The notes: generated by a model not told the origin, from the letters alone. Positions 1 through 7,841 are shown, numbered from the stretch's first letter. The stretch: DNA of 12,976 nucleotides from Leishmania mexicana MHOM/GT/2001/U1103 (GCF_000234665.1 NW_003946341.1:1-12976), one strand, 5' to 3'. Translations and numbers: made by a program.

Positions 1-904
1 CAGCAGCGACGCTACCACCAGCAGCAGCAGCGACGCTACCACCAGCAGCAGCGAGGGTACCGCCACCACCAGCAGCGACGCTACCACCAGCAGCAGCAGC
101 GAGGGTACCACCAGCAGCAGAAGTGACGCTACCACCAGCAGCAGCGAGGGTACCGCCACCACCAGCAGCGACGCTACCACCAGCAGCAGCAGCGAGGGTA
201 CCACCAGCAGCAGCAGCGACGCTACCACCAGCAGCAGCGAGGGTACCGCCACCACCAGCAGCGACGCTACCACCAGCAGCAGCAGCGAGGGTACCACCAG
301 CAGCAGCAGCGACGCTACCACCAGCAGCAGCGAGGGTACCGCCACCACCAGCAGCGACGCTACCACCAGCAGCAGCAGCGAGGGTACCACCAGCAGCAGA
401 AGTGACGCTACCACCAGCAGCAGCGAGGGTACCGCCACCACCAGCAGCGACGCTACCACCAGCAGCAGCAGCGAGGGTACCACCAGCAGCAGCAGCGACG
501 CTACCACCAGCAGCAGCGAGGGTACCGCCACCACCAGCAGCGACGCTACCACCAGCAGCAGCAGCGACGCTACCACCACCAGCAGCGACGTTACCACCAC
601 CAGCAGCAGCAGCGAGGGTACCGCCACCAGCAGCAGCGACGCTACCACCACCAGCAGCGACGTTACCACCACCAGCAGCAGCAGCGAGGGTACCACCACC
701 AGCAGCAGCAGCAGCAGCAGCAAAAGCACAAGTTCATCGGATGTCCCTTCCTTCAAAAAGCCCGCGAACTGGAGCCCGCGCGTTCTCTCGCCGGAAAGGG
801 GCCGCCACATTGCCGGGGACATCATCCGCCGCGTGACGAACGGTGTTACGATCGGTGCGGGTGTCCGAAAGCACGATGAGTACAGCCGGCACCGCCAACA
901 GTAG
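1..904 (+). CDS. Secreted acid phosphatase, C-terminal Ser/Thr repeat and tail (5' partial)
   Basis: The coding frame begins at base 2 (the 5' part lies outside the window) and runs 300 codons to TAG at 902-904. Bases 2-700 encode a Ser/Thr-rich array with units of the types SSSSDATT, SSSEGTATT and SSSSEGTT. A run of seven AGC serines (701-721) follows, then a 60-residue basic tail ending in RHRQQ, with no membrane segment. Such repeats are the phosphoglycan-acceptor region of Leishmania secreted acid phosphatases, whose catalytic domain is N-terminal; a second copy of that domain starts at 11726. I chose this frame over the other open frames because Ser/Thr repeats fit the family and the tail has a normal composition. 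Serine is encoded almost only by AGC, which suggests recent expansion or homogenisation. The assignment rests on the repeat type and on the SAP gene downstream, because the catalytic part is not visible. A proteophosphoglycan is the main alternative. Confidence 0.82.
   Translation, partial: SSDATTSSSSDATTSSSEGTATTSSDATTSSSSEGTTSSRSDATTSSSEGTATTSSDATTSSSSEGTTSSSSDATTSSSEGTATTSSDATTSSSSEGTTSSSSDATTSSSEGTATTSSDATTSSSSEGTTSSRSDATTSSSEGTATTSSDATTSSSSEGTTSSSSDATTSSSEGTATTSSDATTSSSSDATTTSSDVTTTSSSSEGTATSSSDATTTSSDVTTTSSSSEGTTTSSSSSSSKSTSSSDVPSFKKPANWSPRVLSPERGRHIAGDIIRRVTNGVTIGAGVRKHDEYSRHRQQ
20..577 (+). repeat. 93-bp tandem repeat, six copies, with 279-bp super-period
   Basis: Six 31-codon units begin at 20, 113, 206, 299, 392 and 485. 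Each reads as S/R-rich DATT, SSSEGTATT, SSDATT and SSSSEGTT sub-blocks; the sixth differs in its last block (SSSSDATT). The AGA-AGT variant (Arg-Ser in place of Ser-Ser) occurs in the units at 113 and 392 (AGA at 119-121 and 398-400), exactly 279 bp or three units apart. The array continues upstream out of the window, since bases 2-19 match part of a unit. Confidence 0.93.
557..700 (+). repeat. 72-bp tandem repeat, two copies, in SAP gene
   Basis: Two 24-codon units (557-628 and 629-700) each contain DATTT, SSDVTTT and SSSSEGT blocks. The GAC-GTT (Asp-Val) marker recurs at 587-592 and 659-664, exactly 72 bp apart. The units differ near their ends (GTAT versus GTTT). They are related to, but longer in Thr runs than, the 93-bp units upstream, as expected for the diverged edge of an array. 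They partly overlap the last 93-bp unit because the boundary is gradual. Confidence 0.88.
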
Positions 905-1573
905 CGCAACGGCATGTAACTCTTTTGTGCATGTTTGAATGGAGAGGAGGCTTCTGTACAGCGTACATTGTTTCGAGAAGGTATCACAACCGCTCGTTTC
1001 ACCCCCGTCATCTTTTCATTTTGATCTCCGTCGTCTCATACTGCCTTTGTGGGCTCTCTCTGGGTGTGGGCGCTTGTGCGTGTGTCGCTGTAAAGTCGTT
1101 GACGCCATCGCTCTTACCTGTGGGCTATTTTTTTAATTATGGTTTATTATTACTTCCCTCTCTGCGCGTCCCTCTGCAGTAGATGTACGACACGAAAAAA
1201 ATGGATAAAATAAATTTGTATCATGTACAAATCTCTCTCTTCTTACAAATATGCACACGCACACACACACGCACACACATACGTGCGTGCATCTCATGTG
1301 CGCAGACAGTGTGCTACCAAAGGCTGCCAAGCATGTGTGTGCACCGTACGCACACATGTGTATATGTATGTAGGTATGTATGAAGCAACAACAAAGAAAA
1401 ACAGAAACATGAAAATGGTTTTCTTTCGTTTAGTTTATATACAGATATATATATGTGTGTGGGGAGTCGGCGAGGAACAAAGGAGCAAAACACAAAGGAG
1501 AACGTCACGTAAGACGGACGAGCGTGTTCACCAAGCCTCTGTATATGCTCTGCTGTTCGCATATGTTGTGGGT
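905..1573. other. SAP 3' flank: likely 3'UTR with CA/TG/TA microsatellites
   Basis: There is no convincing gene here. Short open frames have noncoding composition and overlap on both strands. Visible content: a CA-rich dinucleotide tract around 1253-1280, TG/TATG-rich tracts around 1333-1382, and a TA tract followed by TG around 1436-1462. The CA tract and the later TG tract are complementary and could pair in RNA. The likely role is 3'UTR and intergenic spacer of the SAP transcript. I found no defined poly(A) signal, and none is expected in trypanosomatids, where polyadenylation is coupled to the next downstream trans-splice site. Confidence 0.6.
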
Positions 1574-1621
1574 ACGGGAGGGCGTGTGGGGTTCTGTCAT
1601 GCCCACACGCCATACTCCCGT
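1574..1621 (+). other. Strong stem-loop (10+7 bp stem, 3-nt bulge)
   Basis: The inner stem GGCGTGTGGG (1581-1590) pairs perfectly with CCCACACGCC (1602-1611) around an 11-nt loop. After a three-base bulge (ATA, 1612-1614), ACGGGAG (1574-1580) pairs perfectly with CTCCCGT (1615-1621). The 17 pairs would make a stable RNA hairpin in the SAP 3' flank. Function is unknown. Confidence 0.8.
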
Positions 1622-1771
1622 CGATGCACATTGTGATGCTCTTCCTCCCCGTTTCTTTTTAATTGTGGTGCTGTGTCGTTGAAATCGCAGCTTTCACATG
1701 CGCACGTAAATGTATACAATTCGGAGGTATGCGTTCATCTTTTCATTGTGTGTGCGGCATTCCTGCGCGCT

Positions 1772-1799
1772 ATTTTTTATGTTTCCTTTTTCTTTTCAG
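1772..1799 (+). promoter_or_regulatory. Candidate spliced-leader acceptor without an obvious gene
   Basis: A long T-rich pyrimidine tract runs almost to CAG at 1797-1799, the textbook trypanosomatid trans-splice acceptor pattern. No credible protein gene follows. It may serve a noncoding or short-ORF transcript, may be a cryptic site inside the SAP 3'UTR, or may set the polyadenylation position of the SAP mRNA. Confidence 0.4.
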
Positions 1800-1952
1800 G
1801 TGTGGTCTTCATCTCTACGGGGAGCTAAGCTTATCGTCGTTATGGATGTGCATCTGATGATGTGCTCGCAGTGATGGTAATCTCATTTTATTCGTTTGTT
1901 CTTTGTTCTCTTTGTGCACCCACGTCACGAGTGATCTCGCCTCAGTCTGTCT

Positions 1953-1984
1953 TCCGTCCTTGCGGGGTGGACCGCAAGGGCGGA
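1953..1984 (+). other. Strong stem-loop, 13-bp stem
   Basis: TCCGTCCTTGCGG (1953-1965) pairs with CCGCAAGGGCGGA (1972-1984) around the 6-nt loop GGTGGA. Twelve pairs are Watson-Crick and one is U-G in the + strand RNA. It sits immediately before the GC-rich SIDER-like block and could mark its edge or be a UTR structure. Confidence 0.8.
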
Positions 1985-2950
1985 TCTGACAGGCGGGCAG
2001 AATGGGCACTGCCAGAGGAGCCGCCGCCAACTGCATGCAGCACGGACCTGGTCGCCGGTCTCAGACGCCACGACGACAGGAGACGACCCTCGCCCCGTCC
2101 CGCAGAGGCACCTCTCCGCACCTGGTATCCCTGCAGTGGCAGGCGGCCGGCGGTGGCGACATGGCGCGCAGCGTGCTGCCCGCTACGCCGCTAGAACTGT
2201 TGCACCTCCGCCCTCCACACCCCACCCCCACCCGCTGTTTGCTATGAGAGCGTCCGACCCGGCGTTGCGCCCGGTGTGCTACGCGCGACTTGCCGACAGC
2301 TCGAGGCTCAGAGCACACTTCCTCTCACGCCATGCTCCTGCACGCAGTGACCTGCGCACGCGCATCTCCCTCGCGCCGCATGTGGCTCCGCCGTTGGCTG
2401 TCCATCGCTGCACCCCTATGCCTCTCTTCCGGATGGCACGCTATGAGCCCTTCGCGCGCTGGCACACGTCTCTGCGCGGGCCCCTTTCGCTTGGCACGGC
2501 CACGCCTGTCAGAGGCGTGCGGACTCAGGAGGGGGTGGAATGCCCCTGCCGCCACAGACTCACGGCGGCGTCCCGCCTGTCGCGGCGCATGCGGGCAAGC
2601 CACGCGGACACGCCGCTGTCCTGCAACGAGCCCCGAGGCCCGCTGGTGTGGGCACTGTGCGGCACCTCCTCCATCCGCCCAGGTGGGCTGATGTGGCACA
2701 GATGCCGGCAGCGTCACGAGAGCACCCTCGAGTCGTGCAGGCGTCGGTGTGGAGGGCAAGGTCTGGCCCACATTGCGGACTGCCACGGCTCGAGGCCCCT
2801 CAGGGCGAGGCATGCCATAGAGGCACGGTATGCAGGGTCTCAGATGGAGCCTGGCCTGAGGCTGGCCCACTTCCTCTCCTCCCCACTTTCCGATGGAGGA
2901 GAAGAGAGGCCTTCTGCTGTGGTTCGGTGCACGGTTTCATCTCTTTAATG
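1985..2950 (+). mobile_element. GC-rich block, possible degenerate SIDER-type retroposon
   Basis: Between T/A-rich spacers lies about 0.95 kb of distinctly GC-rich sequence. It has long open frames in several registers on both strands, the longest on + being about 270 codons (2136-2948). The conceptual proteins are Arg/His/Cys/Pro-rich and match no family I recognise, so I do not call a gene. Leishmania 3' flanks commonly carry SIDERs, short extinct retroposons of roughly 0.5 kb related to ingi/L1Tc elements, some of which affect mRNA stability. The position downstream of SAP, the composition and a general resemblance suggest one or two such elements. I could not identify the family signature motifs or target-site duplications, so the call and both edges are tentative. 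A degraded gene is the alternative. Confidence 0.42.
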
Positions 2951-3990
2951 AAAACTCGCTGTTGTCGAGTTGTACGTCAGGGCTTGTATTCAAGCAATCT
3001 CTGTTTATCCACCTATGGGGGGTCCACGCGCTCCTTCTGCGTGCGTTCGTTACCTCCTCGTGAGTTTTCGTTTCTATACGTTTTTTTTTTCTCGTTCTTT
3101 CGGATGTACCTCGACGGGCCGCTTTTCTCTCTGCGTGCAGGATATACACACATATATATATATGTGTCTGTGTATGTATGCGCGCATCGTGTCGGGTGGT
3201 GGTGTGTCGGTAAAGTAGATCGTACAGAAGGGAGCGAGGAGAGAAACAAGGAGGCTGTTGTGCACTGCACAGCGCCACCCCATTGGCGCTCATCATTGCA
3301 CAGGAAACATCACTGGAAACAAAAGAATAACACGAAAAAAAAGGAACAATTCGGTAAGGAACCAGTTGAAGCGGTTCACATCTATCTTTAGCTTCTGACG
3401 CTGTTTCTTCGGATGCACCACGCTCCCTCGGGCCCTCCTCTTTACGCCCAATCTTGTCCTCTCCCCAGACCTTCACACATACCTCTTCGCTTTGAACTCG
3501 ATAAGAGGGCGGAGAAACAAAAACATGTGAAGAGCTGACAGAGGTGCACCCGCGCCCCTTCCTGCTCTCGTCGCATCCCCCCCCCCGTCACCTTACTTTC
3601 AGACCCTTTTCTTGTCTTATGTGTGGAAGCGGCAGGTCCAAGAAGGCGAGGAGACGTGAGAGAGGTGGCCAGCGAATGTGGAGCAAACCGCACCGTTGGC
3701 AAGTATGTTTATTTCTTCTCTTTTTTTCTTCGGCTCTCCATCCCGCACACGCGCTCACGAGTTGAGCTCCGCGACGGTGAATGAGGTGTACAAGAGTGTG
3801 CACAAGGGTGTAATCGGCTCTGACGACGGCTGTGGTGGGGCGGCAGCAGTGAGACGCGTGTGTGACACCCACAAAGGAAACAGACGAAACCATACACACC
3901 GTGTGAAGAGCGAATCGACGAACCTCACCCCAAATCGACATGAAACCTCTGCGGTGGTGCGTTGTAGGGTTGTGGCAAGTGCAGTTGCGG

Positions 3991-4014
3991 GGAGGACGCC
4001 TGTTCACGTCCTCC
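3991..4014 (+). other. Perfect 8-bp inverted repeat
   Basis: GGAGGACG (3991-3998) and CGTCCTCC (4007-4014) are exact reverse complements separated by 8 nt. It lies in a region with no gene. Function is unknown, and one such repeat in several kilobases could be chance. Confidence 0.65.
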
Positions 4015-4212
4015 GCCTGCTGCGCTCCGAGCTGATCCTTTTTTCTATTTTTATTTTTTGGGAGGGGCAGCTCTCGCTTGCTCACTCTTTGTTTCCCTTC
4101 TGCCCTTTGACAGTTATCTGTTTTCTTTGTTGTGTTCCTCTTTTTGTCGAGGCTGCTCTTAGCCAATCCTATCTCTCGTTTACACACGCCCGGCGCTGTC
4201 ACTGCCTCGTCT

Positions 4213-4236
4213 CCCCCCGCCCGCCCGCCCGGCCCC
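4213..4236 (-). other. C-rich tract: minus-strand G-quadruplex potential
   Basis: C runs of 6, 3, 3, 3 and 4, separated by one or two G, lie on the + strand. The minus strand therefore meets a G-quadruplex pattern, and the + strand could form an i-motif. Because transcription reads the + strand, the G-rich form would exist only in DNA, not in the mRNA. Confidence 0.6.
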
Positions 4237-5773
4237 TTCCCTCCTTTCGCCTTTCCAAAACCCCGTCACCGGCGCCGAGTGCATTGCCTATCAATGATCC
4301 CGCATGTGTGGGCGCGCCTTTGGTTTGAGACACTTCAGATGATGAGCATAGCCAACGCCACCCAGCCTGCAGGGGAGCGGTTGAGGGCAGAAGTGAAGGA
4401 GAGCGAAGGGGGAAAAAGTGAAAGGGGCGAAGCGAAACAGCGGCGTTGATTTGACTTGCAACGGCTTCACACGCTGTCGTCTTGCGTGACGCACTTCAAC
4501 GTACTTGCTGGCATCCTCCTACAATTTCAAGGGCACCTCGTTCTCTTCCTTGCCGACTGTGTCGGGTCCCGCCCCACCGCTCTCCCTCATTTTTTGCCTC
4601 TTGTTTGTTGAGTCCACTTCCCCTGCCCTCTCTGCCAAGAACGTCTTGGCACCGTCAAAGCGGCCCCTGTGATGGCGCTGACGGAGCTGCTCAAGACAAG
4701 GGATACGGCGCGCACCTCTCTCCTCTGCTCTTCCTCCTCTCGACATCTGTCTCCCCGCCTTTTCCTGCCTACCGGCGTGTCGCGTGCAGCGATCAGGAAT
4801 GGCATGGATTACGAAAAAGAGAAGGGGGGCGCTGACGAAAACATGCGCAGGACGCAAGAGGGGGAAGGGGCGAAGGTCGAGGACTGGGCACGACTGCAGA
4901 AGGCGGGGTAGCAGATCGATGGAAAGAGAAGAGGAGCGGGTAAGGTAGACGGCCGCAGCAGCGTAGGGCGAAGGGAACGGGCGAGAGGCACCAGAGAGGT
5001 TGCCAAAGGAAGGGAAGAATAACAAAACGACGAAAAAGAAAGAACGAAAGAAAAAAGAACGCGGTCAAGCTCAGCGAGGCAGATAACATTGTACGTCTCC
5101 TTTTATTCTTTTTTTTATTCCTCTCCTCCTCCTCCTCCTTTCGATGCTCTTACTCCTGTTGTCATTGCTGTTGGACTCTTGGTGTTCGTGCGCGTGTCTT
5201 GGACGATGATGTTGGTGTTGCTGGCGCTCTCCATTTAAAAAAAAGGAAGAAGAAAAGCACACCCACAGCAAACGGAAACAAGGTGGTTCTGTACTCTCGC
5301 TCGCCCCTCCCACTTGTGTTTGAGTGTGTCTCTGTACCCATCTCTGCGTTCAGCAGAAGATCTCTACTGGTCCCCTCTCACTTCTCATCACCCTTACGAA
5401 GCCACACTTTTTTCTTTCCCTGTTCTCCGTTCGCATTGGCGTTGTCTAGATACCCGACTACTCTGTGCACCGCATCTTCGATCCTTGTTGACGTCATCCC
5501 CTTTCGCGATCCCCTCGCCCCCTCCCTTCACCCTCCCTTCACCCTCCTATCCAGCATCCCACTTTGTCGTCTCTCTTTCCCATCTCCCCGCTCATGCTCT
5601 TCGTGGTCGCCGCGCTGAAGGACAGGGCTGCAGCGTCTCTGGGTGTGCGCTCTCCCACTGCCTTTGCTTGAATCGTCGCCTACCACGACCAATAACGCAC
5701 GCGAAACGCCTGGGAATAAGGGGAAGGGGGGACATAGTGCGACAGCACATTGCGCAAGCACTCGCACGCACGC

Positions 5774-5804
5774 GGGTGGGGCGGGGGAGGGGAGGGGAGG
5801 GGGG
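5774..5804 (+). other. Strong G-quadruplex motif
   Basis: Six G runs of 3, 4, 5, 4, 4 and 6 are separated by single bases (T, C, A, A, A) within 31 nt. One-nucleotide loops and runs of four or more favour a very stable parallel quadruplex, in DNA and in the sense RNA. It lies about 830 bases upstream of the MPK1 start, outside any recognised gene. Confidence 0.85.
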
Positions 5805-6455
5805 AAGCAGAGCAGAAAAGAAGGCAAGCAAGACATTGGGGCACCGATACAAATGCACGGCGAAGGAAAGTGATGATAGCTAAGAGAAAAAAGTTAGGAG
5901 CGTTGTTTGGGGATCCCTATGGCAAAGAAAAACTAAAGCAGGCACAACAAAAAGTTGATCGAGTAAAAGCAACGGCTGCAGAGACGTAGATGGAGCCCGC
6001 GCGCTTGGGGGTCGTGCTGTGACCGGCGTTCCTACACAGGAGGCATCTATTTCTTTCAGTCTCTCTCTCTCTCGACCTCTCTGTCTCACGTACAAAGCGT
6101 GCAAGGCGCGACACTCCCAGGGGCATCGCTGTAGGTGCAATGCTGACAAAAAGCTCGGAGAAGAGCATTGGATGAGAGAATGCGCAACGAGCACATGATC
6201 TCCTGTGTGTGTGGCCACTATCATCTCGCTTTTCTGCTCCCCACCCGCATCCCCTTCTTTGCCTTTCACACCAATGCTTCCCAATCTCGATTCACTGTCC
6301 TGTCGTTCTAGATGCACATCAGTGTCCATTTTTCACAGAGGTGTTAGCTGATAAACACAACGGGGAGGCGAGAAAAGTGCGTACCGTGTGTAGCACTTAA
6401 CCTCCCCACCGTCACCACCACCACCACCGCGACGGTGTGTGTGTGCGCGTCTTCA
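5805..6455. other. Spacer upstream of MPK1
   Basis: No supported gene is present. A short A-rich open frame (5872-5989, 38 codons plus stop) stands out in composition from its surroundings. A TC-rich tract at about 6056-6085 resembles a pyrimidine tract. At 6407-6437 the arms CACCGTC and GACGGTG flank a CCA-triplet loop, a 7-bp stem just upstream of the candidate MPK1 acceptor. Confidence 0.5.
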
Positions 6456-6482
6456 TTTCTGATTATTTTTTCCCTTCTTCAG
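6456..6482 (+). promoter_or_regulatory. Candidate spliced-leader acceptor for MPK1
   Basis: A T/C-rich tract ends in TTCTTCAG with AG at 6481-6482, followed by non-pyrimidine-tract sequence. Use of this site gives a leader of about 148 nt before the MPK1 ATG. A second pyrimidine tract (about 6580-6605) followed by AG at 6610-6611 could give a leader of only about 19 nt. Confidence 0.6.
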
Positions 6483-6518
6483 CCTCCCTCGTGTGGGTAC
6501 GCAGAGAAGCCACAGTGC

Positions 6519-6656
6519 ATGCACACGTACTCGCATATCCCTATACGCGATAGAGCACGAATAGAAGTCTGCGGATTTGGTCTCCCTTTGCTCGCCTTTT
6601 TTTTGCGGGAGCCCTCTCGTCATCGTCATCATGACCTCATACGGCATCGACGGTGA
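6519..6656 (+). other. Upstream ORF overlapping the MPK1 start
   Basis: The first ATG after the 6482 acceptor is at 6519 and opens a 45-codon frame ending in TGA at 6654-6656. That is 23 bases past the MPK1 ATG's last base, and in a different frame. If the long leader is made, scanning ribosomes would meet this ATG first and pass over the MPK1 start, so the uORF should repress translation. The peptide resembles nothing known to me. Confidence 0.5.
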
Positions 6657-7707
6657 GGTTGAGCAACGCTACCGCATTCTCCGCCACATCGGCAGCGGTG
6701 CCTACGGAGTCGTCTGGTGTGCCCTCGACCGCCGCACGGGCAAGTGCGTTGCCCTCAAAAAGGTCTACGACGCCTTTGGCAACGTTCAAGATGCGCAGCG
6801 CACCTATCGGGAAGTGATGCTTTTGCAGCGACTGCGGCACAACCCCTTCATTGTCGGCATCCTCGACGTGATTCGTGCGGCCAACAACATTGACCTGTAC
6901 CTCGTCTTTGAGTTGATAGAGACCGATCTCACAGCCATTATCCGTAAAAACCTTCTGCAACGCGATCACAAGCGCTTCCTCACCTATCAGTTACTTCGCA
7001 CAGTGGCACAGCTCCACGCACAGAACATCATTCACCGGGATTTGAAGCCGGCCAACGTATTTGTGAGCAGCGACTGCTCCATCAAGCTCGGGGACTTTGG
7101 TCTGGCTCGAACGTTTCGCAGTGGCTACGACAACGAACAGGAGTTTCTCGACCTGACCGACTACATCGCAACTAGGTGGTACCGGTCGCCGGAGATTTTG
7201 GTCAAGTCGCGCGCCTATTCCACAGCGATGGACATGTGGGCCATCGGGTGTGTGATTGGGGAGATGCTGCTAGGCCGCCCACTCTTCGAGGGCCGCAACA
7301 CGCTGGATCAACTCCGCCTGATCATTGAGGCTATCGGCGTGCCGAGCGACGCAGATGTGCGCAGCCTTCACTCGCCCGAGCTCGAGAAGCTCATCAACTC
7401 CCTTCCGACCCCGTTGATCTTCTCTCCGCTTGTGGGGAACAAGAACCTGAAGGATAGCGAGGCGACAGACTTGATGATGAAGCTCATTGTCTTCAATCCA
7501 AAGAGGCGGCTTTCCGCGGTGGAGGCGCTGCAGCACCCCTACGTCGCCCCGTTTGTGCAGCATGGTGAGCTGGAGAAGATCCAAGGCCTCGACCCACTCG
7601 TGCTGCCCCTCGTGGATGAGAAGATCTACACCAAGGAGGAGTACAAGGCGAATCTGTACGACGAGATCGGCATGCGCTACCGCTATCACATAACAGACGT
7701 GTATTAG
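6631..7707 (+). CDS. MPK1: Mitogen-activated protein kinase 1 (MPK1)
   Basis: This is a complete 358-residue Ser/Thr kinase, the length of L. mexicana LMPK/LmxMPK1. In order: glycine loop GSGAYG (21-26); VALKK with catalytic Lys43; αC Glu61; HRDLKPAN (135-142) with catalytic Asp137; DFG (155-157); TDY activation motif with Thr176 and Tyr178; TRWYRSPE (181-188) and the CMGC-type C-lobe. TDY is the form common in trypanosomatid MAP kinases, which are switched on by dual phosphorylation from a MAPK kinase. I chose ATG 6631 because the frame upstream has no earlier ATG and the protein then has the family length. In L. mexicana this kinase is required for amastigote survival in macrophages. No signal peptide or membrane segment is present, so it is cytosolic or nuclear. 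It lies between two SAP genes, as the L. mexicana gene is known to lie near the sap locus. Expression control is probably post-transcriptional. Confidence 0.95.
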   Translation: MTSYGIDGEVEQRYRILRHIGSGAYGVVWCALDRRTGKCVALKKVYDAFGNVQDAQRTYREVMLLQRLRHNPFIVGILDVIRAANNIDLYLVFELIETDLTAIIRKNLLQRDHKRFLTYQLLRTVAQLHAQNIIHRDLKPANVFVSSDCSIKLGDFGLARTFRSGYDNEQEFLDLTDYIATRWYRSPEILVKSRAYSTAMDMWAIGCVIGEMLLGRPLFEGRNTLDQLRLIIEAIGVPSDADVRSLHSPELEKLINSLPTPLIFSPLVGNKNLKDSEATDLMMKLIVFNPKRRLSAVEALQHPYVAPFVQHGELEKIQGLDPLVLPLVDEKIYTKEEYKANLYDEIGMRYRYHITDVY

Positions 7708-7819
7708 CGACGGACGGAGGTTGTCGGCGATGTGCGCAGTGAACCATATCGAAGACGCTCCAGCCGCGTTGCAGGGCGCAGCCCCCACGCGAAGCTTCGT
7801 TCCCACCTCGAAAAAAAGA

Positions 7820-7841
7820 AGGGCCACGCGCTTGTGGCCCT
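7820..7841 (+). other. Perfect 8-bp stem-loop after MPK1 stop
   Basis: AGGGCCAC (7820-7827) and GTGGCCCT (7834-7841) pair perfectly around a 6-nt loop, about 113 bases after the MPK1 stop. A run of seven A lies just upstream and pyrimidines follow. It is a plausible 3'UTR structure. It should not be read as a bacterial-style terminator in this organism. Confidence 0.7.

Larger units (their letters stand above)
2951..5773. other. Long spacer without a recognisable gene
   Basis: No open frame here has coding composition; the longer ones overlap shadows on both strands. Content seen: T-rich tracts around 3069-3095 and 3708-3732; a TA/TG microsatellite at about 3144-3180; a run of ten C (3577-3586); an 8-bp perfect stem-loop at 3991-4014; a C-rich run at 4213-4236; a purine-rich stretch at about 4361-4445; a long purine-rich stretch at about 4805-5068 followed by pyrimidine-rich sequence at about 5095-5620, including a TCC-type triplet repeat near 5120-5140; and a tandem CCCTCCCTTCA-like repeat at about 5518-5546. 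This probably combines 3'UTR and intergenic sequence. A noncoding RNA cannot be excluded. Confidence 0.55.

Noticed and set aside
123..836. Pro/Ala-rich open frame of 237 codons over the repeat array
   Set aside because: It is a shadow of the SAP repeat. The array has no stops in any + frame, and the Ser/Thr frame fits the family and has a sensible tail and stop.
2136..2948. 270-codon open frame as a protein gene
   Set aside because: The product is Arg/His/Cys/Pro-rich with no recognisable domain. Similar-length frames overlap it in other registers and on the other strand, as expected for GC-rich noncoding DNA.
2540..3391. 283-codon + frame
   Set aside because: It crosses from the GC-rich block into T-rich microsatellite sequence, giving Phe and Tyr/Ile runs. 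The composition is not that of a protein.
3577..3586. C10 run as a functional element
   Set aside because: A single homopolymer is most simply replication slippage in spacer DNA.
5868..5960. C/D snoRNA suggested by GTGATGA near 5870
   Set aside because: No CTGA box D lies at a suitable distance downstream, and no terminal stem is visible.
6577..6630. N-terminal extension of MPK1 from a TTG codon
   Set aside because: There is no ATG in frame, the added residues are unlike a kinase N-terminus, and ATG 6631 gives the known 358-residue length.
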